Counted from the first letter of the stretch, positions 14,859-23,373 are shown. The stretch: 64,000 nt of DNA from Lacibacter sediminis (GCF_014168535.1 NZ_CP060007.1:4836001-4900000), one strand, 5' to 3'. Notes: generated by a model from the sequence alone, not told the origin. Program-made: numbers and translations.

Positions 14859-15893
14859 TCATGCCATGATTTCCCACACTTCATTACCACGTAAGAGTTT
14901 ATCGAGATTGCCAACTCCTTTGGTTCCGATGGCTTCATCAATCTGTAGTTGCATCACATCTTCGTAGCAGGCACGCTCCGTTTCGTAAAACACACCAAAT
15001 GGACGAGGTAAATGACCGGCAATACGAGGATCATCAAACATGCGTACCAATATCTGTGCTTTGTAAAAATCTTTTTCATTATGGATCCACAGATCATCTT
15101 TGCTAAATCCTTCATCGAGGTTAACGATGACCGGACTAAAGCCATCAAGCTTGATCCCTTTATTTTTTGCAGCACCAAACACTAATGGCTCACCATGTGT
15201 AAGGAATAATGTTTCATCCTGCTTGCTTGATTTTTCAGTAAACACTTCAAATGCTCCATCGTTAAAAATGTTACAGTTCTGATAAATTTCAAGGAAGGAT
15301 GCACCTTTATGCTGCTGACTGCGGATGAGCGTTTCCTGTAAATGTTTAGGGTCACGATCCATGCTGCGTGCAATAAATGTTGCATCGGCACCCATAGCCA
15401 AAGCCAACGGATTGAACGGATGATCTATACTACCCATTGGTGTACTCTTGGTCACTTTCTTTTCCTCAGAGGTAGGTGAATACTGACCCTTTGTTAACCC
15501 ATAGATCTGATTATTGAACAAAAGAATATTTACATCAAAGTTGCGGCGTAACAAATGGATCGTATGATTACCACCAATACTCAAGCCATCACCATCGCCG
15601 GTAACGATCCATACACTCAGTTCAGGTCTTGCTGCTTTTAATCCGCTGGCAACTGCAGTTGCACGACCATGGATCGAATGCATACCATACGTATTCATAT
15701 AATAGGGGAAACGACTGCTGCAGCCGATACCACTTACGATCACTATATTTTCTTTGGGGATACCAAGTGTTGGCATCACTTTCTGTACCTGTGCTAAAAT
15801 GGAATAATCACCACAACCCGGGCACCAGCGAACTTCCTGGTCGGTTGCAAAATCCTTAGCGGTAAGGGCAGGGGCGGTCGTTACTTCACTCAT
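14859..15893 (-). CDS. korB: 2-oxoacid:ferredoxin oxidoreductase, beta subunit
   Basis: 344 residues from the ATG at 15893; an upstream in-frame ATG at 15935 would span the promoter box and is rejected. The N-terminal Cys motif VRWCPGCGDYSIL and the thiamine diphosphate site GDGDGLSIGGNH followed by NNQIYGLTKGQYSPTS identify the beta chain, which binds TPP and a 4Fe-4S cluster. The enzyme oxidatively decarboxylates 2-oxoglutarate or a related acid with ferredoxin as acceptor. The gamma-alpha partner gene usually sits next to it but is not found on either side here, and the transcription unit appears to hold this gene alone. Confidence 0.92.
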   Translation of the reverse strand: MSEVTTAPALTAKDFATDQEVRWCPGCGDYSILAQVQKVMPTLGIPKENIVIVSGIGCSSRFPYYMNTYGMHSIHGRATAVASGLKAARPELSVWIVTGDGDGLSIGGNHTIHLLRRNFDVNILLFNNQIYGLTKGQYSPTSEEKKVTKSTPMGSIDHPFNPLALAMGADATFIARSMDRDPKHLQETLIRSQQHKGASFLEIYQNCNIFNDGAFEVFTEKSSKQDETLFLTHGEPLVFGAAKNKGIKLDGFSPVIVNLDEGFSKDDLWIHNEKDFYKAQILVRMFDDPRIAGHLPRPFGVFYETERACYEDVMQLQIDEAIGTKGVGNLDKLLRGNEVWEIMA

Positions 15894-15908
15894 AGAATTG
15901 TATTGCCT

Positions 15909-15916
15909 CAAATTTA
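15909..15916 (-). promoter_or_regulatory. -7 promoter element of korB
   Basis: On the minus strand the sequence is TAAATTTG, an exact TAnnTTTG match, 15 bp upstream of the ATG. Confidence 0.6.
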
Positions 15917-15959
15917 CGCAGAAATTCAACTGCACAGCATTTTAAACAACTGTAATTGA

Positions 15960-16304
15960 TCATTTCGATATTAATTCTTCCCAATATTCTGCGGCTCTTC
16001 TTGTGTGCGGAATCACGATTGTGCCACCAACTATATTTGCCACGGCAAAGATCTCATACATCTGTTCGGTACTGATCCCCTCTTCATGACATTTGCCGAG
16101 ATGATATTTGATGCAGTCATCACAGCGTAATACCATGCTGGCAACCAGACCCAGCATTTCTTTTGTTTGGGTTGAAAGGGCACCTTCAGCATAAGTATTA
16201 GTATCGAGGTTCCAAAGGCGTTTGATCACAAGGTTGTCTTTGCTCAAGATCACCTCATTCATTTTGGTGCGATAGTCATTAAACTTTTGTACAAGATTGC
16301 TCAT
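15960..16304 (-). CDS. Carboxymuconolactone decarboxylase/AhpD-like protein
   Basis: 114 residues, one CMD domain. The redox motif CDDCIKYHLGKC sits near residues 61-72 and resembles the CxxC-H motif of AhpD-type alkylhydroperoxidases. This suggests a small cytoplasmic thiol-dependent peroxidase or reductase; true decarboxylase activity is unlikely. It has its own promoter box. It precedes korB in the same direction with a 66 bp gap, so joint protection or co-expression with an oxygen-sensitive enzyme is possible but not shown. Confidence 0.87.
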   Translation of the reverse strand: MSNLVQKFNDYRTKMNEVILSKDNLVIKRLWNLDTNTYAEGALSTQTKEMLGLVASMVLRCDDCIKYHLGKCHEEGISTEQMYEIFAVANIVGGTIVIPHTRRAAEYWEELISK

Positions 16305-16318
16305 AGCTTATTTTTTGC

Positions 16319-16326
16319 CAAAGATA
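16319..16326 (-). promoter_or_regulatory. -7 promoter element of the AhpD-like gene
   Basis: On the minus strand the sequence is TATCTTTG, an exact TAnnTTTG match, 14 bp upstream of the ATG at 16304. Confidence 0.6.
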
Positions 16327-16353
16327 TTTGATTGCATTGCTGAAAAAACAAAA

Positions 16354-16371
16354 CCCCCGATGTATCGGGGG
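16354..16371 (-). terminator. Rho-independent terminator of the RRM gene
   Basis: A perfect 8-bp stem (CCCCCGAT/ATCGGGGG) with a 2-base loop is followed on the minus strand by TTTTGTTTTTT, 25 bp after the stop codon of the RNA-binding protein gene. Confidence 0.85.
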
Positions 16372-16396
16372 CTTGTTAATCGGTATCTAAACAAGA

Positions 16397-16705
16397 TTAG
16401 TAACGGTTATTGCTGAAGCTTCTGTTACCGGAGAAAGAACGACGGTCGCTATTGCTGCGTTCTTCACGTGGTTTGGCTTCTGTTACTTTAATTGCACGGC
16501 CTTCCACCATACCACCATCGAGTTCGCTGATTGCTGTTTTAGCAGCTGCATCATCACTCATTTCCACAAATCCAAAACCACGGCTGCGGCCTGTGAATTT
16601 GTCGTTGATCACTTTAGCACTGGTTACATCACCATAGCTTTCAAAAAATCCTCTTAAGTCATCATCAGTTACGTTGAAGCTTAAGTTAGAAACATAAATG
16701 TTCAT
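16397..16705 (-). CDS. Single-RRM RNA-binding protein
   Basis: 102 residues. One RNA recognition motif spans residues 1-80, with RNP2 as IYVSNLSF and RNP1 as RSRGFGFVEM. A basic Ser/Arg/Asn-rich tail (about 82-102, with SNSDRRSFSG) follows. Small proteins of this type are abundant in Bacteroidota, which lack some classical RNA chaperones, and are thought to act on mRNA. A candidate -7 box on the minus strand (TATCTTTG at 16857-16864) implies a ~145-nt leader that could carry autoregulation. Confidence 0.93.
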   Translation of the reverse strand: MNIYVSNLSFNVTDDDLRGFFESYGDVTSAKVINDKFTGRSRGFGFVEMSDDAAAKTAISELDGGMVEGRAIKVTEAKPREERSNSDRRSFSGNRSFSNNRY

Positions 16706-17193
16706 GTTGTTAATTAAACATTGAATTAAAAAATCTGAGCAAATACGGGCGTAAAAGATGACTAACTATTAGCAGATCCTTCGATAAACTCAGGACAAGG
16801 GCGTAGCAGATAATACGATTCACTTACAAAACACTGTATAACTCAAAATAACGGCGCAAAGATAAGGGGATACTGCTGCAGGAATATCGTAAATACCCTT
16901 TAAAGGCTCTGTTTAAACTTTTTTTTAAAATTTTTTACGGCTAATGAGTCCCAATTAATGCATTAAACCACAATTGCTTATCTGCGCTTAATACGAACCC
17001 TGAATCGTAGATTAACGATACCCTGTAAGAAAAATACTGAAAAAGATTAGGATAATTTAAAACTACCTTATACTTTTGCTAAGCATTTACCCCTAGAGAA
17101 CGATACATACAACACTAAATAGCTAATTCTCAGCTGTTTTTTTACCATCGCACTTCTTAGGGTATTTACTAGAAAACTAAACGTACCCGTACC
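16706..17193. other. Divergent intergenic region with two promoter boxes
   Basis: No credible gene is seen in these 488 bp. It holds TATCTTTG on the minus strand (16857-16864) for the RRM gene and TACTTTTG on the plus strand (17071-17078) for the T9SS cargo gene, giving both genes leaders longer than 100 nt. Near 16781 a short sequence, CCTTCGATAAACTCAGGACA, resembles a widespread bacterial intergenic repeat. Confidence 0.5.
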
Positions 17194-18372
17194 ATGAAAC
17201 AAAAATTTACCCCCGTAATTTGTGCAATTGTTATTGCCCTCACTTTTCTCTCAAACAACATTTTCGCCCAATCTTTATTAACTGGTGAGTATCCAGGAGC
17301 TTATGAATCTCTTTTGGGTGTTCGTTACCGTAAAATGAATTTTGGAAACAGTAACCAAAGTGCTGCAGTATTTACAGGTATTCCTGATCTTACAAACGGC
17401 AACAAAGCAACAGGCGATTTAACTTATGGCACTGCCGGTTCGTTTTCATTCACCATTACGTTTAACAGCGGCAACAACACATTCACAACTGTAACAACCG
17501 TTAACGGCAACCCTACAAGCTCATCATTCGCAAACGTGTCTGGTAATTTATCAAGTGCCGGTAAGATTGCTTCTGCAAACAATATTAATATGTTGACATT
17601 GGCTATTAAAACGCCAAACAACGGAACTATAACCGTATCTGATCTTACAATCGATGGGATGCCTATCATCGGTAGCTATACCCGCAGCAACTCAAACGGT
17701 ACTTCAAACTGGTATATGCCATCATCGGCTTTAACCGGCGGTTTTGTGGTTACAGGTACAGTTACCATGTCTGGAACAATGGGTAACGGTAATGAAGCTC
17801 AATTAGTAGAATTAGGTTTTGCTAATTCATCTTCAGCTCCTGGTCCTCTTCCTGTAGTTTGGGGTGGTTTTGCAGGTAAACGTGTAAACAGTGCAACTGT
17901 TGGTTTACAGTGGAGAACATTACAAGAACAAAATGCATCACACTACAATGTACAACGTTCTGAAGATGGTATCCGTTTCCGTACGATTGGTATGGTAATG
18001 GCGCAAGGTACTACTGCTTCAATTACTGATTATACTTTCAATGATAAGAACGCAACCGGTACGATGTATTACTACCGTTTGCAACAGGTTGATTTTGATG
18101 GCAGCATTGACTACTCTTCAATCATTAAACAAGGTAACGGTGGTCAACAAACTTTGGTTGGTGGTTTAGGCAGCAACAAGATCATGGTTCAGTTCTTCAG
18201 CAACGATACCCGTAACCTCCGCATCGTGAACAACAGCGGTATCATCGTAAAACAAATCAACAGCACTACACAGCAACAGGTGTTAGATGTAAATAATCTG
18301 CCTGTAGGTGTGTACGCTTTACAAATCATAAACAGCGACGGTACTTCAGAAGTACACCGCTTTGTAAAATAA
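17194..18372 (+). CDS. Secreted protein with T9SS C-terminal sorting domain
   Basis: 392 residues. A signal peptide (about 1-25, ending NIFAQ) leads into a Ser/Thr/Asn/Gly-rich beta region with no recognised catalytic motif. From about residue 240 there is a beta-sandwich of the kind often placed before the sorting signal (LQWRTLQEQNASHYNVQRS). The last ~75 residues form the T9SS type A domain, ending GVYALQIINSDGTSEVHRFVK-like strands. It should be exported across the outer membrane and retained at the surface or released. It has a long leader from the promoter at 17071 and a strong terminator after it. Confidence 0.85.
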   Translation: MKQKFTPVICAIVIALTFLSNNIFAQSLLTGEYPGAYESLLGVRYRKMNFGNSNQSAAVFTGIPDLTNGNKATGDLTYGTAGSFSFTITFNSGNNTFTTVTTVNGNPTSSSFANVSGNLSSAGKIASANNINMLTLAIKTPNNGTITVSDLTIDGMPIIGSYTRSNSNGTSNWYMPSSALTGGFVVTGTVTMSGTMGNGNEAQLVELGFANSSSAPGPLPVVWGGFAGKRVNSATVGLQWRTLQEQNASHYNVQRSEDGIRFRTIGMVMAQGTTASITDYTFNDKNATGTMYYYRLQQVDFDGSIDYSSIIKQGNGGQQTLVGGLGSNKIMVQFFSNDTRNLRIVNNSGIIVKQINSTTQQQVLDVNNLPVGVYALQIINSDGTSEVHRFVK

Positions 18373-18442
18373 TTTCTAGGTTCTCTTATGGTACGGATCT
18401 GAGGGCAGCAGTTTCTACTTCAGCCTGAACGAGATCTAAAGA

Positions 18443-18473
18443 AAAAGCCCCACATATTTAATGTGGGGCTTTT
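18443..18473. terminator. Bidirectional rho-independent terminator
   Basis: A perfect 13-bp stem (AAAAGCCCCACAT/ATGTGGGGCTTTT) with a 5-base loop lies between the convergent T9SS cargo gene and the ABC-F gene. A and T runs on both sides let it work in both directions. Confidence 0.9.
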
Positions 18474-18494
18474 CTGATTTTATTACTGAAGTGA

Positions 18495-20135
18495 TTATGC
18501 AGTGACTGCTTCACCATATAATTCCTGCTGCAGTTGTTTTACTCTTGCATCTTCCAGGTATTCATCAAAGGTTGTAAGTTTATCGATGATACCGCCAGGC
18601 GTTAACTCAATAATACGATTAGCTGTTGTATGCATGAACGTGTGATCATGCGATGTTAATAACACCACACCTTTATATTCTATACATTGTTCGTTGAAGC
18701 TTTGAATACTTTCCAGGTCAAGATGGTTGGTTGGCTGATCTAATATAATTACGTTCGGATTCTGCATCATCATTTTACTAACCATACAACGCACTTTTTC
18801 ACCACCACTCAGCACATTGGTCTTCTTCATAATATCATCACCACTAAACAACATCTTGCCTAAAAATCCACGAAGAAAAGGTTCATCTGCATCAGTTACA
18901 TGACTGGGCACATATTGACGCAACCATTCCATCAAATTCAACCCTTCGGTAAAGAAGCTGTTGTGTTCAACAGGCAAATATGCTTTTGTAATGGTTGATC
19001 CCCATTCGTAAGCACCGTGATCAGCAATTTCTTCTGCATTAATAATATCGAAGAAATGAGTGACCGCCAAAGGATCTTTACTTACGATAGCGATCTTATC
19101 GCCTTTGTTAACTGTAAAGTTTACTTTATCGAAAAGCACACGGCCATCAATTGACTTTTTCAGATTTTCGACATTCAGGATCTGGTTTCCTACTTCACGC
19201 AATGGCTGAAAAATAATACCGGGGTATTTTCTGTTTGATGGTTCAATTTCCTCAATCGTGAGTTTTTCCAAAGCTTTCTTACGGGAAGTGGCCTGCTTAC
19301 TTTTAGAAGCGTTTGCACTGAATCGGGCAATAAAGTCGAGCAAAGCCTGGCGTTTCTCTTCTGTTTTCTTGTTTTTGTCGCCCATCTGGCGTGCCATCAA
19401 TTGGCTGCTTTCGTACCAGAAGCTATAGTTACCGGTGAAGACTTTAATCTTTGAACGGTCCACATCGGCCACATGCGTACAAACAGCATCAAGAAAGTGA
19501 CGATCATGACTCACCACCAATACAATATTTTCATAATCAGCCAGGAAGTTCTCCAACCAGCCGATTGTTTCAATATCCAAACCGTTGGTCGGTTCATCGA
19601 GCAACAGAATGTCGGGGTTACCAAACAATGCCTGCGCCAATAACACTCTCACTTTCAGGTTACTGGGAATTTCCTTCATCAAACTCTGGAGATATTCTTC
19701 TTTAATACCCAGCCCGCTTAAAAATGCGGCAGCGTCACTTTCGGCTGTGTAACCACCCATTTCACCGAATTCGCCTTCCAGTTCACCTGCACGCATACCG
19801 TCTTCTTCGCTGAAATCGGGTTTCAGGTAGATCGCATCTTTTTCCTGCATCACTTCCCACATTTTCTTGTGGCCCATGAGAACCGTGTTCAACACCGTTT
19901 GCTCATCGAACTCGAAGTGGTTCTGTTTCAATACCGCCATGCGTTCGCCGGGGGTAATTTCAACGGTTCCTTTGTTGGGTTCAATTTCGCCGCTGAGGAT
20001 CTTTAAAAAGGTACTCTTGCCGGCACCGTTGGCGCCAATTACACCGTAACAATTGCCCTTGCTGAAGTTGATATTCACTTCATCGAACAACACCCGCTTA
20101 CCGTAGGAGAGGGTTATATTTCTTGCACTGATCAT
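18495..20135 (-). CDS. ABC-F family ATPase (YbiT-like) with one degenerate ATP site
   Basis: 546 residues with two ABC domains and no membrane segments, so a ribosome-associated ABC-F protein. NBD1 has an intact Walker A (GANGAGKST, 34-42) and Walker B with catalytic Glu (LLLDEPTN, Glu181), but its signature is replaced by EIPSNLKVR (155-163). NBD2 has an intact signature (LSGGEKVR, 442) but no P-loop Gly-Lys-Ser (VSKDPLAVTHF, 351-361) and Gln in place of the catalytic Glu (LDQPTN, Gln467). One composite site is therefore complete and the other fully degenerate. ABC-F proteins regulate translation or protect ribosomes from antibiotics; which applies here is unknown. Confidence 0.93.
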   Translation of the reverse strand: MISARNITLSYGKRVLFDEVNINFSKGNCYGVIGANGAGKSTFLKILSGEIEPNKGTVEITPGERMAVLKQNHFEFDEQTVLNTVLMGHKKMWEVMQEKDAIYLKPDFSEEDGMRAGELEGEFGEMGGYTAESDAAAFLSGLGIKEEYLQSLMKEIPSNLKVRVLLAQALFGNPDILLLDEPTNGLDIETIGWLENFLADYENIVLVVSHDRHFLDAVCTHVADVDRSKIKVFTGNYSFWYESSQLMARQMGDKNKKTEEKRQALLDFIARFSANASKSKQATSRKKALEKLTIEEIEPSNRKYPGIIFQPLREVGNQILNVENLKKSIDGRVLFDKVNFTVNKGDKIAIVSKDPLAVTHFFDIINAEEIADHGAYEWGSTITKAYLPVEHNSFFTEGLNLMEWLRQYVPSHVTDADEPFLRGFLGKMLFSGDDIMKKTNVLSGGEKVRCMVSKMMMQNPNVIILDQPTNHLDLESIQSFNEQCIEYKGVVLLTSHDHTFMHTTANRIIELTPGGIIDKLTTFDEYLEDARVKQLQQELYGEAVTA

Positions 20136-20299
20136 AGTTGTGATTGTTGCTCACTGATTGCACAGACGTTCACAGATGTTTGTTTCTGTGGGCTTTCATG
20201 TCATCAGTAAGATTTTTGAAGCTGCGAAGGTATGGAAAAACAGGCAGGGAAAGGGTTTGAAAGTAATTAAACTCGTTGGTTCAAAAGGATTAAAAAAGC

Positions 20300-20329
20300 A
20301 AAAGCCCCGGTTAAATAACCGGGGCTTTT
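20300..20329 (-). terminator. Rho-independent terminator of the beta-barrel gene
   Basis: A 14-bp perfect stem (AAAAGCCCCGGTTA/TAACCGGGGCTTTT) with a 2-base loop lies 20 bp after the stop of the leftward gene ending at 20350. Confidence 0.88.
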
Positions 20330-20349
20330 TGATATTTATTTTTATACTA

Positions 20350-20871
20350 CTATTTGTTACCGCCAAATTTATAGATGCCGGTAAGTCCTAAATGACTTGT
20401 TGTAATACCATCTTTGCTAAGACCATTGTAGTTTAATGCTATCTGAATTTTATTGGTATTAAATCCAATTTGAGGTTGCCAGTTAAAACCTGTTACAGAT
20501 TCGCTATAAGCAGTAAAAATCCCTATTCCTGCCTGTGCACCAATGAAAAATTTAGGCGTAGCGTAATAACGAGCACCTACAAGAACAGGAATAAGACTTG
20601 TATTAGGATACACAATTGATATGCCTGATTCAGTAACAGACTTGCCGAGAAAATGATTATAGCCAGCAGAGATTATACCACTTGCTTTTTCAGAAAAACC
20701 ATATTCGCCTTGTAATTCTCCTCCAATGCTCATGGTACTTGTGTTACTGAAATCACCAACTGCAAGACCAAGACGAAGACCAGCCCCGAATTGAAATCCG
20801 GATGGAGCCTGAGCGTTAACACTAATTGTTGTGCTTACAACGATTGCAAAAAGTAAGAATGCTTTTTTCAT
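20350..20871 (-). CDS. Outer-membrane beta-barrel protein
   Basis: 173 residues. The signal peptide MKKAFLLFAIVVSTTISVNAQ is followed by alternating hydrophobic strands with Gly and aromatic residues (FQFGAGLRLGLAVGDF, GARYYATPKFFIGAQAGIG), ending in LTGIYKFGGNK. This is the porin-like/OmpW-type 8-strand barrel pattern common in Bacteroidota. A structural or small-molecule binding role is possible; no ligand can be inferred. It is transcribed alone with a strong terminator. Confidence 0.82.
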   Translation of the reverse strand: MKKAFLLFAIVVSTTISVNAQAPSGFQFGAGLRLGLAVGDFSNTSTMSIGGELQGEYGFSEKASGIISAGYNHFLGKSVTESGISIVYPNTSLIPVLVGARYYATPKFFIGAQAGIGIFTAYSESVTGFNWQPQIGFNTNKIQIALNYNGLSKDGITTSHLGLTGIYKFGGNK

Positions 20872-21061
20872 GTGAATTTTAATTTGAGCGCAAAAAAAAG
20901 TGAATGTAGCTGAACAAAAAAATAAAATTTCTAACTGTTATATATAGCCGCACTTATTAAAAAAATGACACAGTTATGAATACTTGACCGTGTATTTACT
21001 ATTAAAAAATGATGAAATGCACATGATAAACAGAATAGACTTTCAGCTTGATTATTCAAAT

Positions 21062-21069
21062 TAGATTTG
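21062..21069 (+). promoter_or_regulatory. -7 promoter element
   Basis: TAGATTTG matches TAnnTTTG and lies 58 bp upstream of the GTG start at 21128. Confidence 0.45.
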
Positions 21070-21127
21070 ACGAATGCAACGTTGCTAAGAAATGAGTTGT
21101 CAGTATGAGAACTAAAGAAGCTTATTT

Positions 21128-21544
21128 GTGAGAAATACTTTCCTTATTATACTGTTCACAGTTACTCTCTTTTCGTGCAATAAAGATAATGGACTTGAAA
21201 ATTTAAGAAACCAGGTTGCCGGTAAATGGGAAATAGAGAAAAGAGTATGCGGGTTATGTATGACTCCACTTACAATATATCCGGAAGGAAACGGTAATAT
21301 AATTGTACTGCTTATCGATGGAACATTTGAACGACGCCTTCACGATTCATTGATTTTTAAAGGCAAGTTCTTTCTAAACAAAAGTAACGAATGTGGTAAG
21401 CCGGATTCAGATATTTCATTATCTACAAATGAAAGTTCAATTACAACGCCTCTTTTTGTTCAAATAGTAGCGGGCAAGTTGCAACTAAACACTCCCTCTT
21501 GTTATGCCGACGGTGCCGGCACAACGTACAGACGAATACAATAA
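21128..21544 (+). CDS. Lipoprotein of unknown function (GTG start)
   Basis: 138 residues from a GTG codon. The nearby upstream ATG at 21104 runs into a stop after eight codons, so GTG is the only start that keeps the signal peptide MRNTFLIILFTVTLFSC, with a lipobox Cys at residue 17. The mature part resembles small lipocalin-like proteins in having a GKWEIEKR motif near the start and two later Cys pairs. No function can be assigned. Confidence 0.7.
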   Translation: MRNTFLIILFTVTLFSCNKDNGLENLRNQVAGKWEIEKRVCGLCMTPLTIYPEGNGNIIVLLIDGTFERRLHDSLIFKGKFFLNKSNECGKPDSDISLSTNESSITTPLFVQIVAGKLQLNTPSCYADGAGTTYRRIQ

Positions 21545-21603
21545 AGATGAGTAAGGATATGTTGTACGTCCGTTTACCTGGATCAAGTTGATAATTCAGT
21601 TCA

Positions 21604-21945
21604 TTATTCTTTCTTTACTTCTCTTTTAAAGAGGTATAGGTAATCGCTATTGTCAGTACTGTTACTCACAGCATGTACTAATTTCCAACCTTGTTTACCC
21701 ATATAATTTAACGCATCAACAGCTGACTTAAATCGTATCAGGTTATTACTGCTATCCCGAAGCCGCTTACCAAGCCGATGCATCACATCATCATCATTAC
21801 CTTCATCAATCGTAATGGTTGTTCCTTCAGTAATAATGGAATAATAGATTTTCACCGTGCAATACTGTTCAATTGTATTTGTTTGCTGCGCCATAACAAA
21901 CAATGTCATGAAGGATATCATGATTGTAATAAAAAGATGTTTCAT
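21604..21945 (-). CDS. Small secreted protein of unknown function
   Basis: 113 residues. A signal peptide ends at FVMAQQ. The mature part contains EQYCTVKIYYSII and, near the C-terminus, ALNYMGKQGWKLVHAVS, a pattern seen in small Bacteroidota proteins of unknown role. It converges on the lipoprotein gene ending at 21544 with a 59 bp gap. Confidence 0.68.
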   Translation of the reverse strand: MKHLFITIMISFMTLFVMAQQTNTIEQYCTVKIYYSIITEGTTITIDEGNDDDVMHRLGKRLRDSSNNLIRFKSAVDALNYMGKQGWKLVHAVSNSTDNSDYLYLFKREVKKE

Positions 21946-21994
21946 CTGATTTTTTCAGTAATCTAATTACTCAAATGAAAACTTACCGTTAAAA

Positions 21995-22029
21995 CAAAAG
22001 CTGCTGCACTTCCAGTACAACAGCTTTTG
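21995..22029 (-). terminator. Hairpin terminator of the DUF1080 gene
   Basis: CAAAAGCTG (21995-22003) and CAGCTTTTG (22021-22029) close a longer stem. Read as minus-strand RNA, the inner part pairs fully when G-U pairs are allowed, and TTTTGTTTTAA follows. It lies 26 bp after the DUF1080 stop codon and resembles the hairpin at 39547-39574. Confidence 0.72.
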
Positions 22030-22054
22030 CAGTTTATTAACGTGTAATATAACG

Positions 22055-22828
22055 TTACAATTTCTTGATCTTGATATTCCTGAACCATACTGCATTATCA
22101 TGATCCTGCAATACGATCTTTCCTTTTTTAAATGTACCGAAGCCGGGCCATTGTTTAAACTTGCTTGCTGCGATCATCTTTGTCCAGTTGTCATCCCACA
22201 TGGTGGTGGTTACAACTGTAACACCATTCAAACGATGTTCAAGTTTGCCATCTTTAATAATGATCTCTGCAAGGTTCCATTCGCCAACAGGCTTTACTGT
22301 CTCCGGTGTAGCGGAAATCAAATCATACAAATCACCTGCACGGTGCTTGTTGATCTTTGCATCGGGATGCCCATTGTTATCCAGCACCTGCATTTCAGGA
22401 CCTGATTCATAGGGATGCTTAAACTTTGCCGTATCCTCGTTAGAAAGAAAAATGATACCGCTGTTTCCGTTTGGAGAGATCTTCCACTCAATTTTTAAAT
22501 GAAAGTTTTCATATTCTTCATCAGTAAGGATATCACCGCCGTCAACTATTTTTCCATCTTGTCTTACTGAAGTATCAAGATGCAATGTGCCATCCACCAC
22601 TTTCCATGCATTGCCAGCCGACGTGCCGCCATACTTGTGCCATCCTTTGGTAGTTTGTCCGTCGAATAGCGATACCCAACCATCCTTCACTTCCTCATCA
22701 GTTAATAGAGGTGGTGTTGCGGCAGGTAGTTCTGCTGTTGAGGTATCATTTGTGTTTGAAGTTTCGCCTTCATTATTACAGGAAGCAAATAAACCCATGG
22801 CTGCAATCATTAAAATTGAACGAATCAT
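22055..22828 (-). CDS. DUF1080 lipoprotein (3-keto-disaccharide hydrolase family)
   Basis: 257 residues. It has a lipobox signal peptide (MIRSILMIAAMGLFASC) and a low-complexity linker. The concanavalin-like DUF1080 domain begins at WVSLFDGQTTKGWHKYGG and continues through FHLKIEWKISPNGNSGIIFL and GPEMQVLDNNGHPDA. Members of this family hydrolyse 3-keto-glycosides made by glucoside 3-dehydrogenases, in the periplasm or at the cell surface. The gene is 2 bp after the cytochrome c gene, so the two are co-transcribed, which fits the GMC dehydrogenase genes a few kb upstream. Confidence 0.93.
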   Translation of the reverse strand: MIRSILMIAAMGLFASCNNEGETSNTNDTSTAELPAATPPLLTDEEVKDGWVSLFDGQTTKGWHKYGGTSAGNAWKVVDGTLHLDTSVRQDGKIVDGGDILTDEEYENFHLKIEWKISPNGNSGIIFLSNEDTAKFKHPYESGPEMQVLDNNGHPDAKINKHRAGDLYDLISATPETVKPVGEWNLAEIIIKDGKLEHRLNGVTVVTTTMWDDNWTKMIAASKFKQWPGFGTFKKGKIVLQDHDNAVWFRNIKIKKL

Positions 22829-22830
22829 GT

Positions 22831-23241
22831 TTATTTGTTTTTAAGTAACAGAATATATTTTACCATTTGTTCTGCGTCAGCAATATTTACTGCAGCATTT
22901 GGCGGCATAGCCACATCACCCCATACACCGCTACCACCTTTCACTACTTTCTCCGCAAGCATTTTAATATTTGCTTCTGTTGCTTCATATTTATTTGCTA
23001 CATCACGGTAAGCAGGGCCAATTACTTTTTCATCGATCTTATGACAGGTTAAACAAAGGTTTTCAGGTTTGGCAACAAGGGCAAGACCTTTTTCATAATC
23101 AGGATTATCACTTGGCGAAGGAGGAGTTGCTTCTGCTTCCTGCTTTGCTTCTTCTTTTGGTTGCTCTTTATTTTCTGTACCGGCGCCACCACAGGCAATT
23201 AGTGCAAGCATAACAGCTGAGGTAAATAAAATCTTTTTCAT
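22831..23241 (-). CDS. Lipoprotein cytochrome c (c551/c552 type)
   Basis: 136 residues from the ATG at 23241; an in-frame ATG 33 bp upstream would spoil the signal peptide. The lipobox is LALIACGG, followed by a Glu/Lys/Ala-rich linker, one haem site CLTCHKID near residue 64, GPAYRDVA, and the Met ligand in VAMPPN. It is a single-haem electron carrier tethered to a membrane. In glucoside 3-dehydrogenase systems a small cytochrome c accepts electrons from the GMC subunit, and this gene is well placed for that role. Confidence 0.93.
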   Translation of the reverse strand: MKKILFTSAVMLALIACGGAGTENKEQPKEEAKQEAEATPPSPSDNPDYEKGLALVAKPENLCLTCHKIDEKVIGPAYRDVANKYEATEANIKMLAEKVVKGGSGVWGDVAMPPNAAVNIADAEQMVKYILLLKNK

Positions 23242-23373
23242 GTGTATTTTTTTTATTTTTTTGAAAATTGTCACATAGAATTCGCCATGAAATTTTCATC
23301 GCAGTTGATAAACTTTAGCTCGAAATTTTTATGACTCATTTCATGATCTATTGTTTTAAAGTTGAAAATTTGA

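Noticed and set aside
16706..17193. Small protein or structured RNA gene in the divergent gap
   Set aside because: I found promoter boxes but no reading frame with coding features and no convincing RNA fold; only leaders are supported.
20158..20391. Plus-strand 77-codon frame between the ABC-F and beta-barrel genes
   Set aside because: It crosses a strong terminator hairpin and has no recognisable features.
22867..23213. Plus-strand reading frames opposite the cytochrome c gene
   Set aside because: They are shadows of the minus-strand gene, which has a lipobox and a CxxCH motif.
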